Below, in pieces: positions 43,086 through 50,970 of a stretch of 64,000 nt of DNA. Source of the stretch: Micromonospora zingiberis. Lineage in GTDB: Bacteria > Actinomycetota > Actinomycetes > Mycobacteriales > Micromonosporaceae. The notes beneath the pieces were generated by a model. That model saw nothing but the letters and a program-made list of their open reading frames with translations, did no database searches and was not told the DNA's origin. The translations under genes were made by a program, and so were the position numbers. The stretch is taken from positions 1 to 64,000 of the forward strand of contig NZ_SJJR01000010.1 of NCBI RefSeq assembly GCF_004331455.1, written 5' to 3'. Numbering within the stretch: position 1 is the first letter of the stretch; each line of letters opens with the position of its first letter.

Positions 43086-44375
43086 TCAGGCGCGGGGGTG
43101 GGCCTGACGGTATGCGTTGCGTAGCCGGTCGACGGAGACGTGGGTGTAGACCTGCGTACTGGCCAGCGAGGAGTGTCCCAACAACTCCTGCACCGCGCGC
43201 AGGTCCGCGCCGCCCTCCAGCAGGTGCGTGGCGGCCGAGTGGCGCAGCGCGTGCGGGCTGATCCGGGGCAGGCCGGCGGCCTGCGCGTAGCCACCGACGA
43301 TCCGACGGGCGCTCGTCGGGTTCAACCGACCGCCCCGTGAGCCGAGCAGCAGCGCGTCGCGGGAACTCGGGACCGCGAGCACCGGCCGTCCCTGCCGCAA
43401 CCACTCGTCGAGGGCCCGTTGGGCCGGCAGGCCGTACGGCACGGCCCGTTCCCGTCCACCCTTGCCCCGTACCCGGACCACCCGCCGGCCATGATCGACG
43501 TCGGCGATGTCGATGCCGCACGCTTCGCTGACCCGTACCCCGGTGCCGTAGAGCAACTCCAGCAGCGCCCGATCCCGCAACAACACCGCCTCGGCCACCC
43601 GGTCGGCCGGCCCATCGCCGACCCGGCGTCGACCAGTCGCGCTGCCACCCACCCCGTCGCCGTCGCCCGCCCCGATCCCGCCCTCAGCCCTGGTCCCGCC
43701 CTCAGCCCCGATCCCGCCGTCAGCCCTGGTCCCGCCGTCAGCCCCGGTCCCGCCCTGAGCCCTGGTCCGGTCCGCTGCCTCGGTCCTGTCCGCTACCTGG
43801 GTCCCGGCCGCTGATTCGGTCCTGTTCGTTGTCTCGGTCCTTGCCTCTGCCCCGGTCCCGTTCGCTGCCTCGGCTCGGACCTGTGCCCCGGTCGGGTCCG
43901 CTGCCTCGGTTTGGTTTGCTGCCTTGGTTCCGGGGCGGGTCGGTGCCTCGACGAGGAGTACGGCCTGGTCGGCGCGGAGCACGGTGGGCAGCGTGCGCTG
44001 CGGGCGGGGACTGGCCAGTGTGGCGGCCACGTCGCTGGGCAGCAGTCCGCCACGGTGGGCCCAGGCACTGAACGTGCGCGCCGCCGCCGCGCGCCGGGCC
44101 AGTGATGCCCGGGCCGCTCCCATCGTCCGCTGCTTCGCCAGCCAGCTGCGTACCGTGTCGAGGCTCAGTCCAGCCAGGTCGGCGCAGCCCATTCGGTGCG
44201 CGTGGTCCAACAGGGACACGAGGTCGGCGACGTACGCCCGCACGGTGTGCGGCGAGCGGTTGCGGACCGAGGCGAGGTGACGGGCGAACTCGTCCACCGC
44301 GTCCCGCAGCGGCTCCGGCAGCGCCGCGTGTACGGCCTGGGTGCCGCGGGCGTCCCGGCTTTCCGTACCCCGCAC
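43086..44375 (-). CDS. xerC: Tyrosine recombinase XerC with large low-complexity insertion
   Basis: 429 residues against about 300 for normal XerC. It resolves chromosome dimers at dif with XerD. The N-terminal SAM-like domain is residues 20-130. Catalytic residues are intact: Arg281 (GTGVRVSEACG), Lys305 (VRGKGGRER), His375 and Arg378 (SPHALRHSAATH), His401 (LLGHSS) and Tyr410 (TQVYTHVS). Residues 146-256 (DNA 43608-43940) are an insertion of Thr/Ala/Glu/Asp/Arg-rich and then Gly-rich repeats (ADGGTRADGGIGAEGG) placed exactly between the two domains. Start GTG lies 7 nt after TACGCT. Confidence 0.93.
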   Translation of the reverse strand: MRGTESRDARGTQAVHAALPEPLRDAVDEFARHLASVRNRSPHTVRAYVADLVSLLDHAHRMGCADLAGLSLDTVRSWLAKQRTMGAARASLARRAAAARTFSAWAHRGGLLPSDVAATLASPRPQRTLPTVLRADQAVLLVEAPTRPGTKAANQTEAADPTGAQVRAEAANGTGAEARTETTNRTESAAGTQVADRTEAADRTRAQGGTGADGGTRADGGIGAEGGTRAEGGIGAGDGDGVGGSATGRRRVGDGPADRVAEAVLLRDRALLELLYGTGVRVSEACGIDIADVDHGRRVVRVRGKGGRERAVPYGLPAQRALDEWLRQGRPVLAVPSSRDALLLGSRGGRLNPTSARRIVGGYAQAAGLPRISPHALRHSAATHLLEGGADLRAVQELLGHSSLASTQVYTHVSVDRLRNAYRQAHPRA

Positions 44376-44382
44376 GGGCTCC

Positions 44383-44388
44383 AGCGTA
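44383..44388 (-). promoter_or_regulatory. xerC: -10 hexamer TACGCT of xerC, leaderless
   Basis: On the minus strand TACGCT is followed by GGAGCCC and then the GTG at 44375. The GGAG within the 7-nt gap is too close to the start for a ribosome-binding site. Confidence 0.45.
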
Positions 44389-44433
44389 AGACCGGGCGGC
44401 GCCGTCCGCGAACCAGCAGCTCAAGACCGCGGC

Positions 44434-45624
44434 TCACCGGGAATCGCGGGGCCCTGGCCGTGCCGGCACGGCCAGGGCGTAGCCGTCGTCGCGGCGTACC
44501 ACCAGAGCCAACTCCTCCAGCAGGGACAGCTTGCGTAGCACCGTGCGTACGGCCAGGCCGGCCCGCGTGGCGAGGTCGTCCACGCCGACCGTGCCGCGTC
44601 GGGGCATCGCCTCCACGATCGCCCGCGCGTCGTCGTCGAGCACGTCGGTGGGGTGGTCCGGGCCGCGTGGCACCGGGGCCAGCTCACCGATCCGGCCCAC
44701 CTCCTCCAGCACCTGGGCGAGACCGGTCACCAGCCGGGCCTGCGGCTGCTCGCGCAGGATCTCGTGGGCGCCGACGGACATCGCCGAGGTGACCGGACCG
44801 GGTACCACCATCGCCGGCCGGTCCAGGGCGAGGGCCCGTCTGGTGGTCTGGGTCGCGCCGCTGCGCGCCGCCGCCTCCACCAGTACGGTGCCCTTGGTGC
44901 CGGCCGCGATCACCCGGTTGCGGATCAGGAAGCGGGGGCGAAGTGGTTCGGCACCCGGCGGCCACTCGCTCACCAACAGCCCGGAGTCGGCGATCCGGTC
45001 GAACAACGCCGCGTTGCCCATCGGATAGGGGCGGTCCACCCCGCAGGCGAGCACCGCTACGGTCCGGCCACCCGCGCTCAGCGCGCCCCGGTGCGCGGCG
45101 GCGTCGATGCCGAACGCCCCGCCGGAGACGACCGTCCAGTCCCGGTCCGCCAGACCGTAGCCCAGGTCCCTGGCGACGTGGAGGCCGTACGGCGTGGCGG
45201 CCCGCGCACCCACCACTGCCACGGACCGGTCCAGCGCCTCGGCCAGCGGCCACGCCCCGCGTACCCAGAAGCAGAGCGGTGGGGCGGTCTCCACGTCGAC
45301 CCGGCGGCGGACGTCCGGCAGCCGAAGATCGCGTAGCTGCTCGACCGTTTCGGGCCACTCGTCGTCGCCGGGTACGACGACGCGGGCGCCGAGCCGGTCG
45401 GCACGGTCGAGCGCCTCGGCGCCGATCGCCCGGGCGTCCCCGGCCCGGCTGCGCGCCGCCACGCTGTCGCGTAGTCCTTCCTGCGGCGCCCCACCGTCCA
45501 GCAGCAGCTCCAGGGCGGCCACCGGGCCGAGTTCGTCGACCAGCCCGTGCACCGAGCGGGTACCCGGCTCGGCGAGCCAGGTCAGTGCCACCCGGGCCAG
45601 TACCTTCTCGTCGTACGTGCTCAC
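44434..45624 (-). CDS. dprA: DNA-processing protein DprA (Smf)
   Basis: 396 residues. DprA protects incoming single-stranded DNA and loads RecA. The Rossmann-fold core has VAVVGARAATPYGLHVARDL, VSGGAFGIDAAAHRGAL, FLIRNRVIAAGTKGTVLVEAAARSGA and LACGVDRPYPMGNAALF. The C-terminal winged helix (VGVDDLATRAGLAVRTVLRKL) is of DprA type. Start GTG 45624 with GGAGAAGG 4 nt upstream. Its start overlaps the comM stop. Order on the minus strand: yraN, comM, dprA, xerC. Confidence 0.95.
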   Translation of the reverse strand: MSTYDEKVLARVALTWLAEPGTRSVHGLVDELGPVAALELLLDGGAPQEGLRDSVAARSRAGDARAIGAEALDRADRLGARVVVPGDDEWPETVEQLRDLRLPDVRRRVDVETAPPLCFWVRGAWPLAEALDRSVAVVGARAATPYGLHVARDLGYGLADRDWTVVSGGAFGIDAAAHRGALSAGGRTVAVLACGVDRPYPMGNAALFDRIADSGLLVSEWPPGAEPLRPRFLIRNRVIAAGTKGTVLVEAAARSGATQTTRRALALDRPAMVVPGPVTSAMSVGAHEILREQPQARLVTGLAQVLEEVGRIGELAPVPRGPDHPTDVLDDDARAIVEAMPRRGTVGVDDLATRAGLAVRTVLRKLSLLEELALVVRRDDGYALAVPARPGPRDSR

Positions 45625-47138
45625 GTTCCTTCTCCCGTCCTGAGCTGGATGGCCTCGCCGACGTCGTGCCGATCCGGGCGGGCCCGCCCGTCGAGATCGG
45701 CGATCGTCCAGGCGAGCCGGATGACCCGGTCGAAGCCGCGGGCGGACAGCGACCCCGAGTCGAGCCGGGCCCGTAGGTCGGCGGTGTCCGAAGCCGGCAA
45801 CTGCCACGGCGGTCGGCGCAGATAGGTGCCGGGTACTTCGGCGTTGAGCCGGCGGCCCAACGCTGACCAGCGGCTCGCCGCTGCCGCGCGGGCGGCGACC
45901 ACCCGGGCCGCCACCATCGCGGAGGACTCGTGCGCGTCCGGCGCCATCAGTTCGGCGGCGCGCATCGGCAGCAGTCGTACCTGCAGGTCGATCCGGTCGA
46001 GTAGCGGGCCGGAGAGCCGACTGAGGTAGCGGCGGCGGGCCTGCGGGGGACACTCGCAGCGCTCGTCGCCGGCCGGGTTGGCGCACGGGCACGGGTTGGC
46101 CGCGAGCACCAGCTGGGCCTGGGCGGGGTATTCGGCGCCGCCCCGGCTGCGGGCCAACAGCACCCGGCCATGCTCCAGTGGCTGGCGCAGCGCCTCCAGG
46201 GCGGCTCGGCTGAATTCCGGAGCCTCGTCGAGAAAGAGGACCCCACGGTGGGCGAGCGAGATCGCTCCGGGCCTGGCCAGACCGGCCCCGCCGCCCACGA
46301 TCGAGGGAATGGTCGCGGTGTGGTGTGGGGCCTGGAACGGCGGGCGGCGGAGCAGCCCGCCGTCGGCCGGCAGCAGCCCGGCGATCGAGTGCAGCGCGGT
46401 CACCTCCAGCGCGGCGGCGTCGTCCAGCGCCGGCAGGATCGACGGCAGGCGCTCGGCGAGCATGGTCTTGCCGGCGCCCGGTGGCCCGATCAGCGCCAGG
46501 TGGTGACCGCCGGCGGCGGCCACCTCCAGGGCCCGCCGGCCGAGCCCCTGCCCGGCCACCTCGGCCAGGTCGGGACCGGACGCGGCCGGCGGCGGGACGT
46601 GACGGGGCGGTTCGATCAGCGGCGCGCCGTCGCGGACGAACGCGACCAACCGGTGCAGGGTGTCCACGCCGCGTACCCGTAGCCCGGGCACGACCGCGGC
46701 CTCGGCGGTGTTGGCGACCGGAACGATCACCCGCTGGACGCCGGCCCTTGCCGCCGCGGCGACCATCGGCAGTACGCCCCGCACCGGCCGGACCGTGCCG
46801 TCCAGGCCCAGTTCGCCGAGGATCACCACGCCGTCCAGCGGCGCCAGTGGCAGTTCGCCGGAGCCACCGAGCAGGGCCACCGCTATCGCCACGTCGAACG
46901 CGGAGCCGAACTTGGGCAGGGTGGCCGGCAACAGGTTGAGGGTGATCCGGCGGTTCGGCCAGCGCTGGCCCGAGTTGACCACTGCGGCCCGGACCCGGTC
47001 CCGCGCCTCGTGCAGCGCGGTGTCCGGTAGCCCGGAGATGACCAGCCCGGGCAGGCCGGGTGCCAGGTCCGCCTCCACCTCCACCAGGTGGCCGGTGACG
47101 CCGACCAGCCCGACGCAGAGCACCCGGGCGTAACTCAT
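45621..47138 (-). CDS. comM: ComM-like Mg-chelatase-family AAA+ protein
   Basis: 505 residues. ComM is a hexameric helicase that promotes branch migration during transformation in naturally competent Gram-negatives; the actinobacterial role is unknown. N-terminal lon-like fold (VISGLPDTALHEARDRVRAAV), Walker A GPPGAGKTMLAERLP, VLFLDEAPEFSRAALEALRQPLE as Walker B, and a zinc-ribbon-like CPCANPAGDERCEC typical of the family. The ATG overlaps yraN stop by 1 base (TGATG). The apparent long upstream extension of this frame is spurious. Confidence 0.96.
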   Translation of the reverse strand: MSYARVLCVGLVGVTGHLVEVEADLAPGLPGLVISGLPDTALHEARDRVRAAVVNSGQRWPNRRITLNLLPATLPKFGSAFDVAIAVALLGGSGELPLAPLDGVVILGELGLDGTVRPVRGVLPMVAAAARAGVQRVIVPVANTAEAAVVPGLRVRGVDTLHRLVAFVRDGAPLIEPPRHVPPPAASGPDLAEVAGQGLGRRALEVAAAGGHHLALIGPPGAGKTMLAERLPSILPALDDAAALEVTALHSIAGLLPADGGLLRRPPFQAPHHTATIPSIVGGGAGLARPGAISLAHRGVLFLDEAPEFSRAALEALRQPLEHGRVLLARSRGGAEYPAQAQLVLAANPCPCANPAGDERCECPPQARRRYLSRLSGPLLDRIDLQVRLLPMRAAELMAPDAHESSAMVAARVVAARAAAASRWSALGRRLNAEVPGTYLRRPPWQLPASDTADLRARLDSGSLSARGFDRVIRLAWTIADLDGRARPDRHDVGEAIQLRTGEGT

Positions 47139-47497
47139 CAGAAGGCCCCCTTGAGGTGCTCGACCTGCGCCCGACCGGCGTACGGCAGCAGGACCGAGAT
47201 GACGTCGAAGCGGATCTCGTCGGCGGTGGTGGCGGTGGCCGCCAGCCACGCGGCGGCGAGTCGACGCAGGCGACGGGCCTTCTCTGCCACCACCGCCTCG
47301 GCAGGGGTGCCGAAGTCCTGGTTGCGGCGCGTCTTCACCTCGCAGATGACGAGCACCGGCCCGTCCCAGGCGATGATGTCGATCTCTCCGGCGGGGCAGC
47401 GCCAGTTCTGGGCCACCGGGCGCAGCCCTGCCTCGATCAGGTGTCGGACGGCGCATCGTTCCCCGTACCCGCCGACCGCCTGGTTCCGCTTGGTCAT
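47138..47497 (-). CDS. yraN: YraN/UPF0102 endonuclease-like protein
   Basis: 119 residues. UPF0102 is a small PD-(D/E)XK-fold protein usually linked to comM and dprA. VGGYGERCAVRHL, GEIDIIAWDGPVLVICEVKTRR and EKARRLRRLAAAWL are the family motifs, with the D...E-x-K (CEVKTR) catalytic set. The ATG 47497 is chosen; the 31 residues before it are not conserved-looking. Upstream lies a paired GTCCACA element matching that of the M23 gene. Confidence 0.93.
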   Translation of the reverse strand: MTKRNQAVGGYGERCAVRHLIEAGLRPVAQNWRCPAGEIDIIAWDGPVLVICEVKTRRNQDFGTPAEAVVAEKARRLRRLAAAWLAATATTADEIRFDVISVLLPYAGRAQVEHLKGAF

Positions 47498-47550
47498 GGC
47501 CGGCACCCTGCCCGCCGGGAGCGCGTCGAGGTGACCCCGCCGGTGCGGCC

Positions 47551-47576
47551 TGTGGACGACCGGAGGTGTTGTGGAC
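47551..47576 (-). promoter_or_regulatory. Paired GTCCACA motif upstream of yraN
   Basis: Read on the minus strand, GTCCACA occurs twice, with a 19-bp period, and ends 53 nt before the yraN ATG. Geometry and flanks (GTCCACAGGC followed by CCGGC) match the element before the M23 gene at the other end of the block. Confidence 0.5.
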
Positions 47577-47713
47577 GGCCGGACGATCATGCCCTCGGTG
47601 TGCTAGGGGCAGCGGGTGACGAATCAGCTCCTTACTCTGCGTACCTGGTCGAATTGCCCTACCCCATCGCTGGCCAGGCGCGGGGCAGAATGGCGGCCGG
47701 CTGGTCGGTCGCA

Positions 47714-47719
47714 TACGGT
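47714..47719 (+). promoter_or_regulatory. -10 hexamer TACGGT, leaderless
   Basis: TACGGT is followed by 6 nt and then GTG 47726; the alternative ATG 47690 precedes the hexamer and is therefore less likely. Confidence 0.4.
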
Positions 47720-47725
47720 GCCGGC

Positions 47726-48634
47726 GTGGACGGACGACGTAGCTTTGCCGATGATCAGGAGTCGCGCTGGTACCCGGGTGAACGCGACCGTGGTTACAGC
47801 GACCCGGATTGGCGTGGCGCAGCGGAGGCGCGGTACCGGGACGACGAGCCGCGGGCGACTCCCGAGCAGCGGGCCGACGACGAGGACTCGTACAACATCT
47901 CGGCGCGGCGCTTCGGCGGCGCGGATCCGCTCGCCGACGCCCCGGCCGAGACCGAGCGGTACCGGGCCTCGCGCGCCCGGCGGGCCGAATCGGCCGATCC
48001 GGAGATCTCCGGCGAGTTGCCCACCGAGCGTGCGGGCCGCCGCGCCGCCCGGGAGGCGAGCCCGCAGGCCGCCGGGGATCCGCTGCGCAGTGACCCGACG
48101 CGGGCCGCACCGCTGGTGAGCGACCCGGCCCGGTCCGCGTCGCTGGCCGGATACCCGATCGTCGAGGCGAAGCGGGGGGCGGAGGCGGTGAACCCGCTGG
48201 AGCAGCCGACCGGGCCGATGCCGCCGGTGGCGCCGCGGGGTGACCTGCCGGCGGGGGAGCCCGGCTTCCAGCAGACCGCTGGGGAGGCCGGCTTCCAGGC
48301 GCCGGGCGTACCGTCGGGGTTGCCGGGCGACGGCGTCTACCGGACCCGGCGGCCGGTGCTCGCCGTGCTGTTCGCCGCGCTGGTGGTGATCTTCGAGGTG
48401 CCGGCGCTGAGGGTGTTGCTGCACGGGGCGATCGGGGATCCCGTCTCCGCCGCCGACGTGCTGGTGGGCACCTTCCTGGTGGTCGGCCTGCCGATCTTCG
48501 CGGCCGGCCTGTACGGGCTGCGGACCACCGGGTTCTCGCTGACCGACGGGGCGCGCGGTTGGCTGCGGCCGCCGACGGCGTACCTGACCGTCGGGCTCGC
48601 GCTCTTCTTCGCTGCGGCCCTCGCCGCCGGCTGA
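47726..48634 (+). CDS. Membrane protein with long disordered N-terminus, function unknown
   Basis: 302 residues. Residues 1-205 are highly charged Arg/Asp/Glu/Gly/Pro-rich sequence without structure motifs. The C-terminal 100 residues contain three transmembrane helices (VLAVLFAALVVIFEVPALRVLL, VLVGTFLVVGLPIFAAGLYGL, TAYLTVGLALFFAAALAAG). I recognise no family. The short 12-bp repeat at the end creates a series of in-frame TGA codons. It lies between yraN and rpsB; a hairpin follows. Start selection rests on the leaderless promoter. Confidence 0.7.
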   Translation: MDGRRSFADDQESRWYPGERDRGYSDPDWRGAAEARYRDDEPRATPEQRADDEDSYNISARRFGGADPLADAPAETERYRASRARRAESADPEISGELPTERAGRRAAREASPQAAGDPLRSDPTRAAPLVSDPARSASLAGYPIVEAKRGAEAVNPLEQPTGPMPPVAPRGDLPAGEPGFQQTAGEAGFQAPGVPSGLPGDGVYRTRRPVLAVLFAALVVIFEVPALRVLLHGAIGDPVSAADVLVGTFLVVGLPIFAAGLYGLRTTGFSLTDGARGWLRPPTAYLTVGLALFFAAALAAG

Positions 48635-48666
48635 GCTGTCGGCTGAGCTGTCGGCTGAGCTGTCGG
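48631..48666. repeat. Three tandem 12-bp units carrying the stop codon
   Basis: ctgagctgtcgg occurs three times in a row from 48631. Because 12 is a multiple of three, each copy repeats the TGA in the same frame: the gene has three successive in-frame stops. Confidence 0.6.
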
Positions 48667-48697
48667 CCGTCGAGGGCGGGCGCCCGCCCTCGACGGC
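48666..48697 (+). terminator. 15-bp perfect G/C hairpin
   Basis: GCCGTCGAGGGCGGG and CCCGCCCTCGACGGC flank a 2-nt centre. It comes 31 nt after the membrane protein stop and just before repeat copy D. Confidence 0.7.
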
Positions 48698-48708
48698 GCT
48701 CGGCAGCT

Positions 48709-48764
48709 GTTAACAGGGGGCCCTTCCTCGACACGAGGCGTTAATAGGGTGCCCTTCCTTGCAC
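48709..48764. repeat. 54-bp dispersed intergenic repeat, copy D
   Basis: GTTAACAGGGGGCCCTTCC end, central GAGGCGTTAATAGGGT and a GCCCTTCCTTGCAC end. Same orientation as copies A and E. It lies between the membrane protein gene and rpsB. Confidence 0.7.
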
Positions 48765-48791
48765 CCGGGGGTGGGGCGGTGGGGGAGGGGC
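48765..48791 (+). other. G-run tract before rpsB
   Basis: Five runs of 4-5 G within 27 bases occupy the position expected for a -35 element. It resembles the tracts before proS and the SepIVA-like gene. Confidence 0.35.
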
Positions 48792-48792
48792 G

Positions 48793-48798
48793 TACACT
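48793..48798 (+). promoter_or_regulatory. rpsB: Candidate -10 TACACT of rpsB
   Basis: TACACT within gcgtacactgg. It predicts a leader of about 170 nt that contains a 7-bp hairpin, CGACCGC-ctcgc-GCGGTCG, near 48808. S2 leaders in other bacteria are autoregulatory; that is inference here. Confidence 0.4.
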
Positions 48799-48974
48799 GG
48801 TCGACTGGCGACCGCCTCGCGCGGTCGACCTCGCGTGCCCTCCTCACGAATCGTCGTGTGGCGGCGGCCTCCCTGGTCCCGACCCTGTCGGGCCCATCAT
48901 GGCCGACCACTGGGCACCAGGACGCCCGGCCGCCGGCCGGGCGGGACAACCAGGGATCGCAAGGAGTGCAAACC

Positions 48975-49859
48975 ATGGCCGTCGTGACCATGCGTCAGTT
49001 GCTGGAGAGCGGTGTTCACTTCGGGCACCAGACCCGGCGCTGGAACCCGAAGATGAAGCGCTTCATCTTCACCGAGCGCAACGGCATCTACATCATCGAC
49101 CTGCGCCAGACCCTCGACTACATCGAGAAGGCGTACGAGTTCGTGCGCAACACGGTGGCCGAGGGCGGCAGCATCCTGTTCGTCGGCACCAAGAAGCAGG
49201 CCCAGGAGGCGATCGCCGAGCAGGCGACCCGGGTCGGCCAGCCGTACGTCAACCACCGCTGGCTCGGTGGCATGCTGACCAACTTCCAGACGGTGTACAA
49301 GCGGCTGCAGCGGATGAAGGAGCTGGAGGCCCTCGGTGACCTCAGCGGCACCGCCGCCGGCTACACCAAGAAGGAGACCCTGCAGCTCTCCCGCGAGAAG
49401 ATCAAGCTCACCAAGACCCTCGGTGGTCTGCGGGACATGCAGAAGCTGCCGGCGGCGGTCTGGATCGTCGACACCAAGAAGGAGCACATCGCCGTCGACG
49501 AGGCCCGCAAGCTGGGCATCCCGGTGATCGCCGTGCTCGACACCAACTGCGACCCGGACGAGGTCGACTTCCCGATCCCGGGTAACGACGACGCGATCCG
49601 TTCGGCCGAGCTGCTGACCAGGGTCGTCGCGGCCGCCGTCGCCGACGGTCTGATCGCCCGTTCCGGCCGTCGCCGTGGTGGCGACGAGAAGCCGGAGGCG
49701 GGTGTCGCCACCGACGAGCCGCTGGCCGAGTGGGAGCGCGAGCTGCTCGAGGAGCCCAAGAAGGCCGACGAGCAGCCGGCAGCTGAGCAGCCGGCAGCCG
49801 AGCAGCCGGCAGCCGAGCAGCAGCCGGCCGAGCAGCCGGCGGCCGTTTCCGGGCAGTGA
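48975..49859 (+). CDS. rpsB: 30S ribosomal protein S2
   Basis: 294 residues. The core is 230 residues: MAVVTMRQLLESGVHFGHQT at the start, then RRWNPKMKRFIFTERNGIYIIDL and VIDTKKEHIAVDEARKLGIPVIAVLDTNCDPD-like segments. The C-terminus extends as Glu/Ala/Pro/Gln repeats (QPAAEQPAAEQ) for about 45 residues. Ribosome-binding site AAGGAG lies 9 nt before ATG. First gene of the rpsB-tsf operon. Confidence 0.97.
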   Translation: MAVVTMRQLLESGVHFGHQTRRWNPKMKRFIFTERNGIYIIDLRQTLDYIEKAYEFVRNTVAEGGSILFVGTKKQAQEAIAEQATRVGQPYVNHRWLGGMLTNFQTVYKRLQRMKELEALGDLSGTAAGYTKKETLQLSREKIKLTKTLGGLRDMQKLPAAVWIVDTKKEHIAVDEARKLGIPVIAVLDTNCDPDEVDFPIPGNDDAIRSAELLTRVVAAAVADGLIARSGRRRGGDEKPEAGVATDEPLAEWERELLEEPKKADEQPAAEQPAAEQPAAEQQPAEQPAAVSGQ

Positions 49860-49873
49860 CCGCGCCGCCGTCT

Positions 49874-49902
49874 GGTCACCGTCGGCTGCGCTGACGGTGA
49901 CC
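49874..49902 (+). terminator. Hairpin between rpsB and tsf
   Basis: GGTCACCGTC and GACGGTGACC pair perfectly around a 9-nt loop, 15 nt after the rpsB stop. In other bacteria a partial terminator at this point reduces tsf expression relative to rpsB. Confidence 0.5.
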
Positions 49903-49992
49903 GGCGGCGACCAGGCCGGCAGGAACCTCCCGGATCCGGGTAACCGGCACCTCAGACCATCCCATCGCAATCTCAACACCGAAGAGAGAGCC

Positions 49993-50820
49993 ATGTCCCA
50001 GATCACCGCCGCGGACGTCAAGAAGCTCCGCGACCTGACCGGCGCCGGCATGATGGACAGCAAGAAGGCCCTGACCGAGGCCGAGGGCGACTTCGACAAG
50101 GCCGTCGAGATCCTGCGCGTCAAGGGCGCGAAGGACGTCGGCAAGCGGGCCGGTCGGACCGCCGCGAACGGCCTCATCGCCCACGCCGGCCAGGCCCTGC
50201 TCGAGCTCAACTGTGAGACCGACTTCGTCGCCAAGAACGACGCCTTCATCGCGCTGGCCCAGCAGTTGGTGGAGCACGGCGAGCGCTCCGGCGTGAGCAA
50301 CGCCGAGGAGTTGCTGGCCAGCGAGATCGACGGCCGTACGGTCGCCGACCTGGTCCAGGAGCAGTCCGCCAAGATCGGCGAGAAGCTGGTGCTGAACCGC
50401 TTCGCCAAGCTCGACGGCACGGTCGCGGTCTACCTGCACCGCAAGGCCCAGGACCTGCCCCCGGCGGTCGGCGTGCTGGTGCAGTACGCCGGCAAGACCG
50501 ACGAGGCCGGCGATGCCGACGCCCGTGGTGCGGCCATGCAGATCGCCGCGATGCGTCCGCAGTACCTCACCCGGGACGAGGTGCCGGCCGAGGTCGTCGA
50601 GTCCGAGCGGCGCATCGCCGAGCAGACCGCCCGCGAGGAGAACAAGCCCGAGGCGGCGCTGCCGAAGATCGTCGAGGGTCGGGTCAACGCCTTCTTCAAG
50701 GACTTCGTCCTGCTGGAGCAGTCGTCGGTCACCGACAACAAGAAGTCGGTGAAGCAGGTGCTGGCCGAGGCCGGCATCGAGGTCACCCGCTTCGTGCGGT
50801 TCGAGGTCGGCCAGGCCTGA
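49993..50820 (+). CDS. tsf: Elongation factor Ts
   Basis: 275 residues. It is the nucleotide exchange factor for EF-Tu. ITAADVKKLRDLTGAGMMDSKKAL is the N-terminal UBA-like domain; NCETDFVAKNDAF and the paired core repeats follow. Start ATG with AGAGAG upstream. It is followed by a strong hairpin that separates it from pyrH. Confidence 0.97.
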   Translation: MSQITAADVKKLRDLTGAGMMDSKKALTEAEGDFDKAVEILRVKGAKDVGKRAGRTAANGLIAHAGQALLELNCETDFVAKNDAFIALAQQLVEHGERSGVSNAEELLASEIDGRTVADLVQEQSAKIGEKLVLNRFAKLDGTVAVYLHRKAQDLPPAVGVLVQYAGKTDEAGDADARGAAMQIAAMRPQYLTRDEVPAEVVESERRIAEQTAREENKPEAALPKIVEGRVNAFFKDFVLLEQSSVTDNKKSVKQVLAEAGIEVTRFVRFEVGQA

Positions 50821-50863
50821 GCCGCCGCCGGGCGCGGCGCGCCCGTGGGCTGAGCAACGACAT

Positions 50864-50911
50864 GACGAGGAGGCCGCCGGTGTACGCGATGCACACCGCG
50901 GCCTCCTCGTC
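50864..50911. terminator. Hairpin after tsf
   Basis: Left arm GACGAGGAGGCCGCCGGTGT pairs with right arm ACACCGCGGCCTCCTCGTC, one bulge. A -10-like hexamer follows directly, so it ends the rpsB-tsf operon before pyrH. Confidence 0.75.
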
Positions 50912-50914
50912 CCA

Positions 50915-50920
50915 TAAGGT
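50915..50920 (+). promoter_or_regulatory. pyrH: -10 hexamer TAAGGT for pyrH-frr
   Basis: TAAGGT within cccataaggtcggc lies 50 nt before the pyrH ATG, in the short gap after the tsf terminator. Confidence 0.45.
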
Positions 50921-50970
50921 CGGCAAGGGCAGGTACGCACCCGGTGCACCGGTGGGGGAAGGACGGGCGG

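Noticed and set aside
48975..49859. Considered whiG sigma factor near rpsB, as in Streptomyces
   Set aside because: No sigma-factor gene is present in this interval; the gene here is S2.
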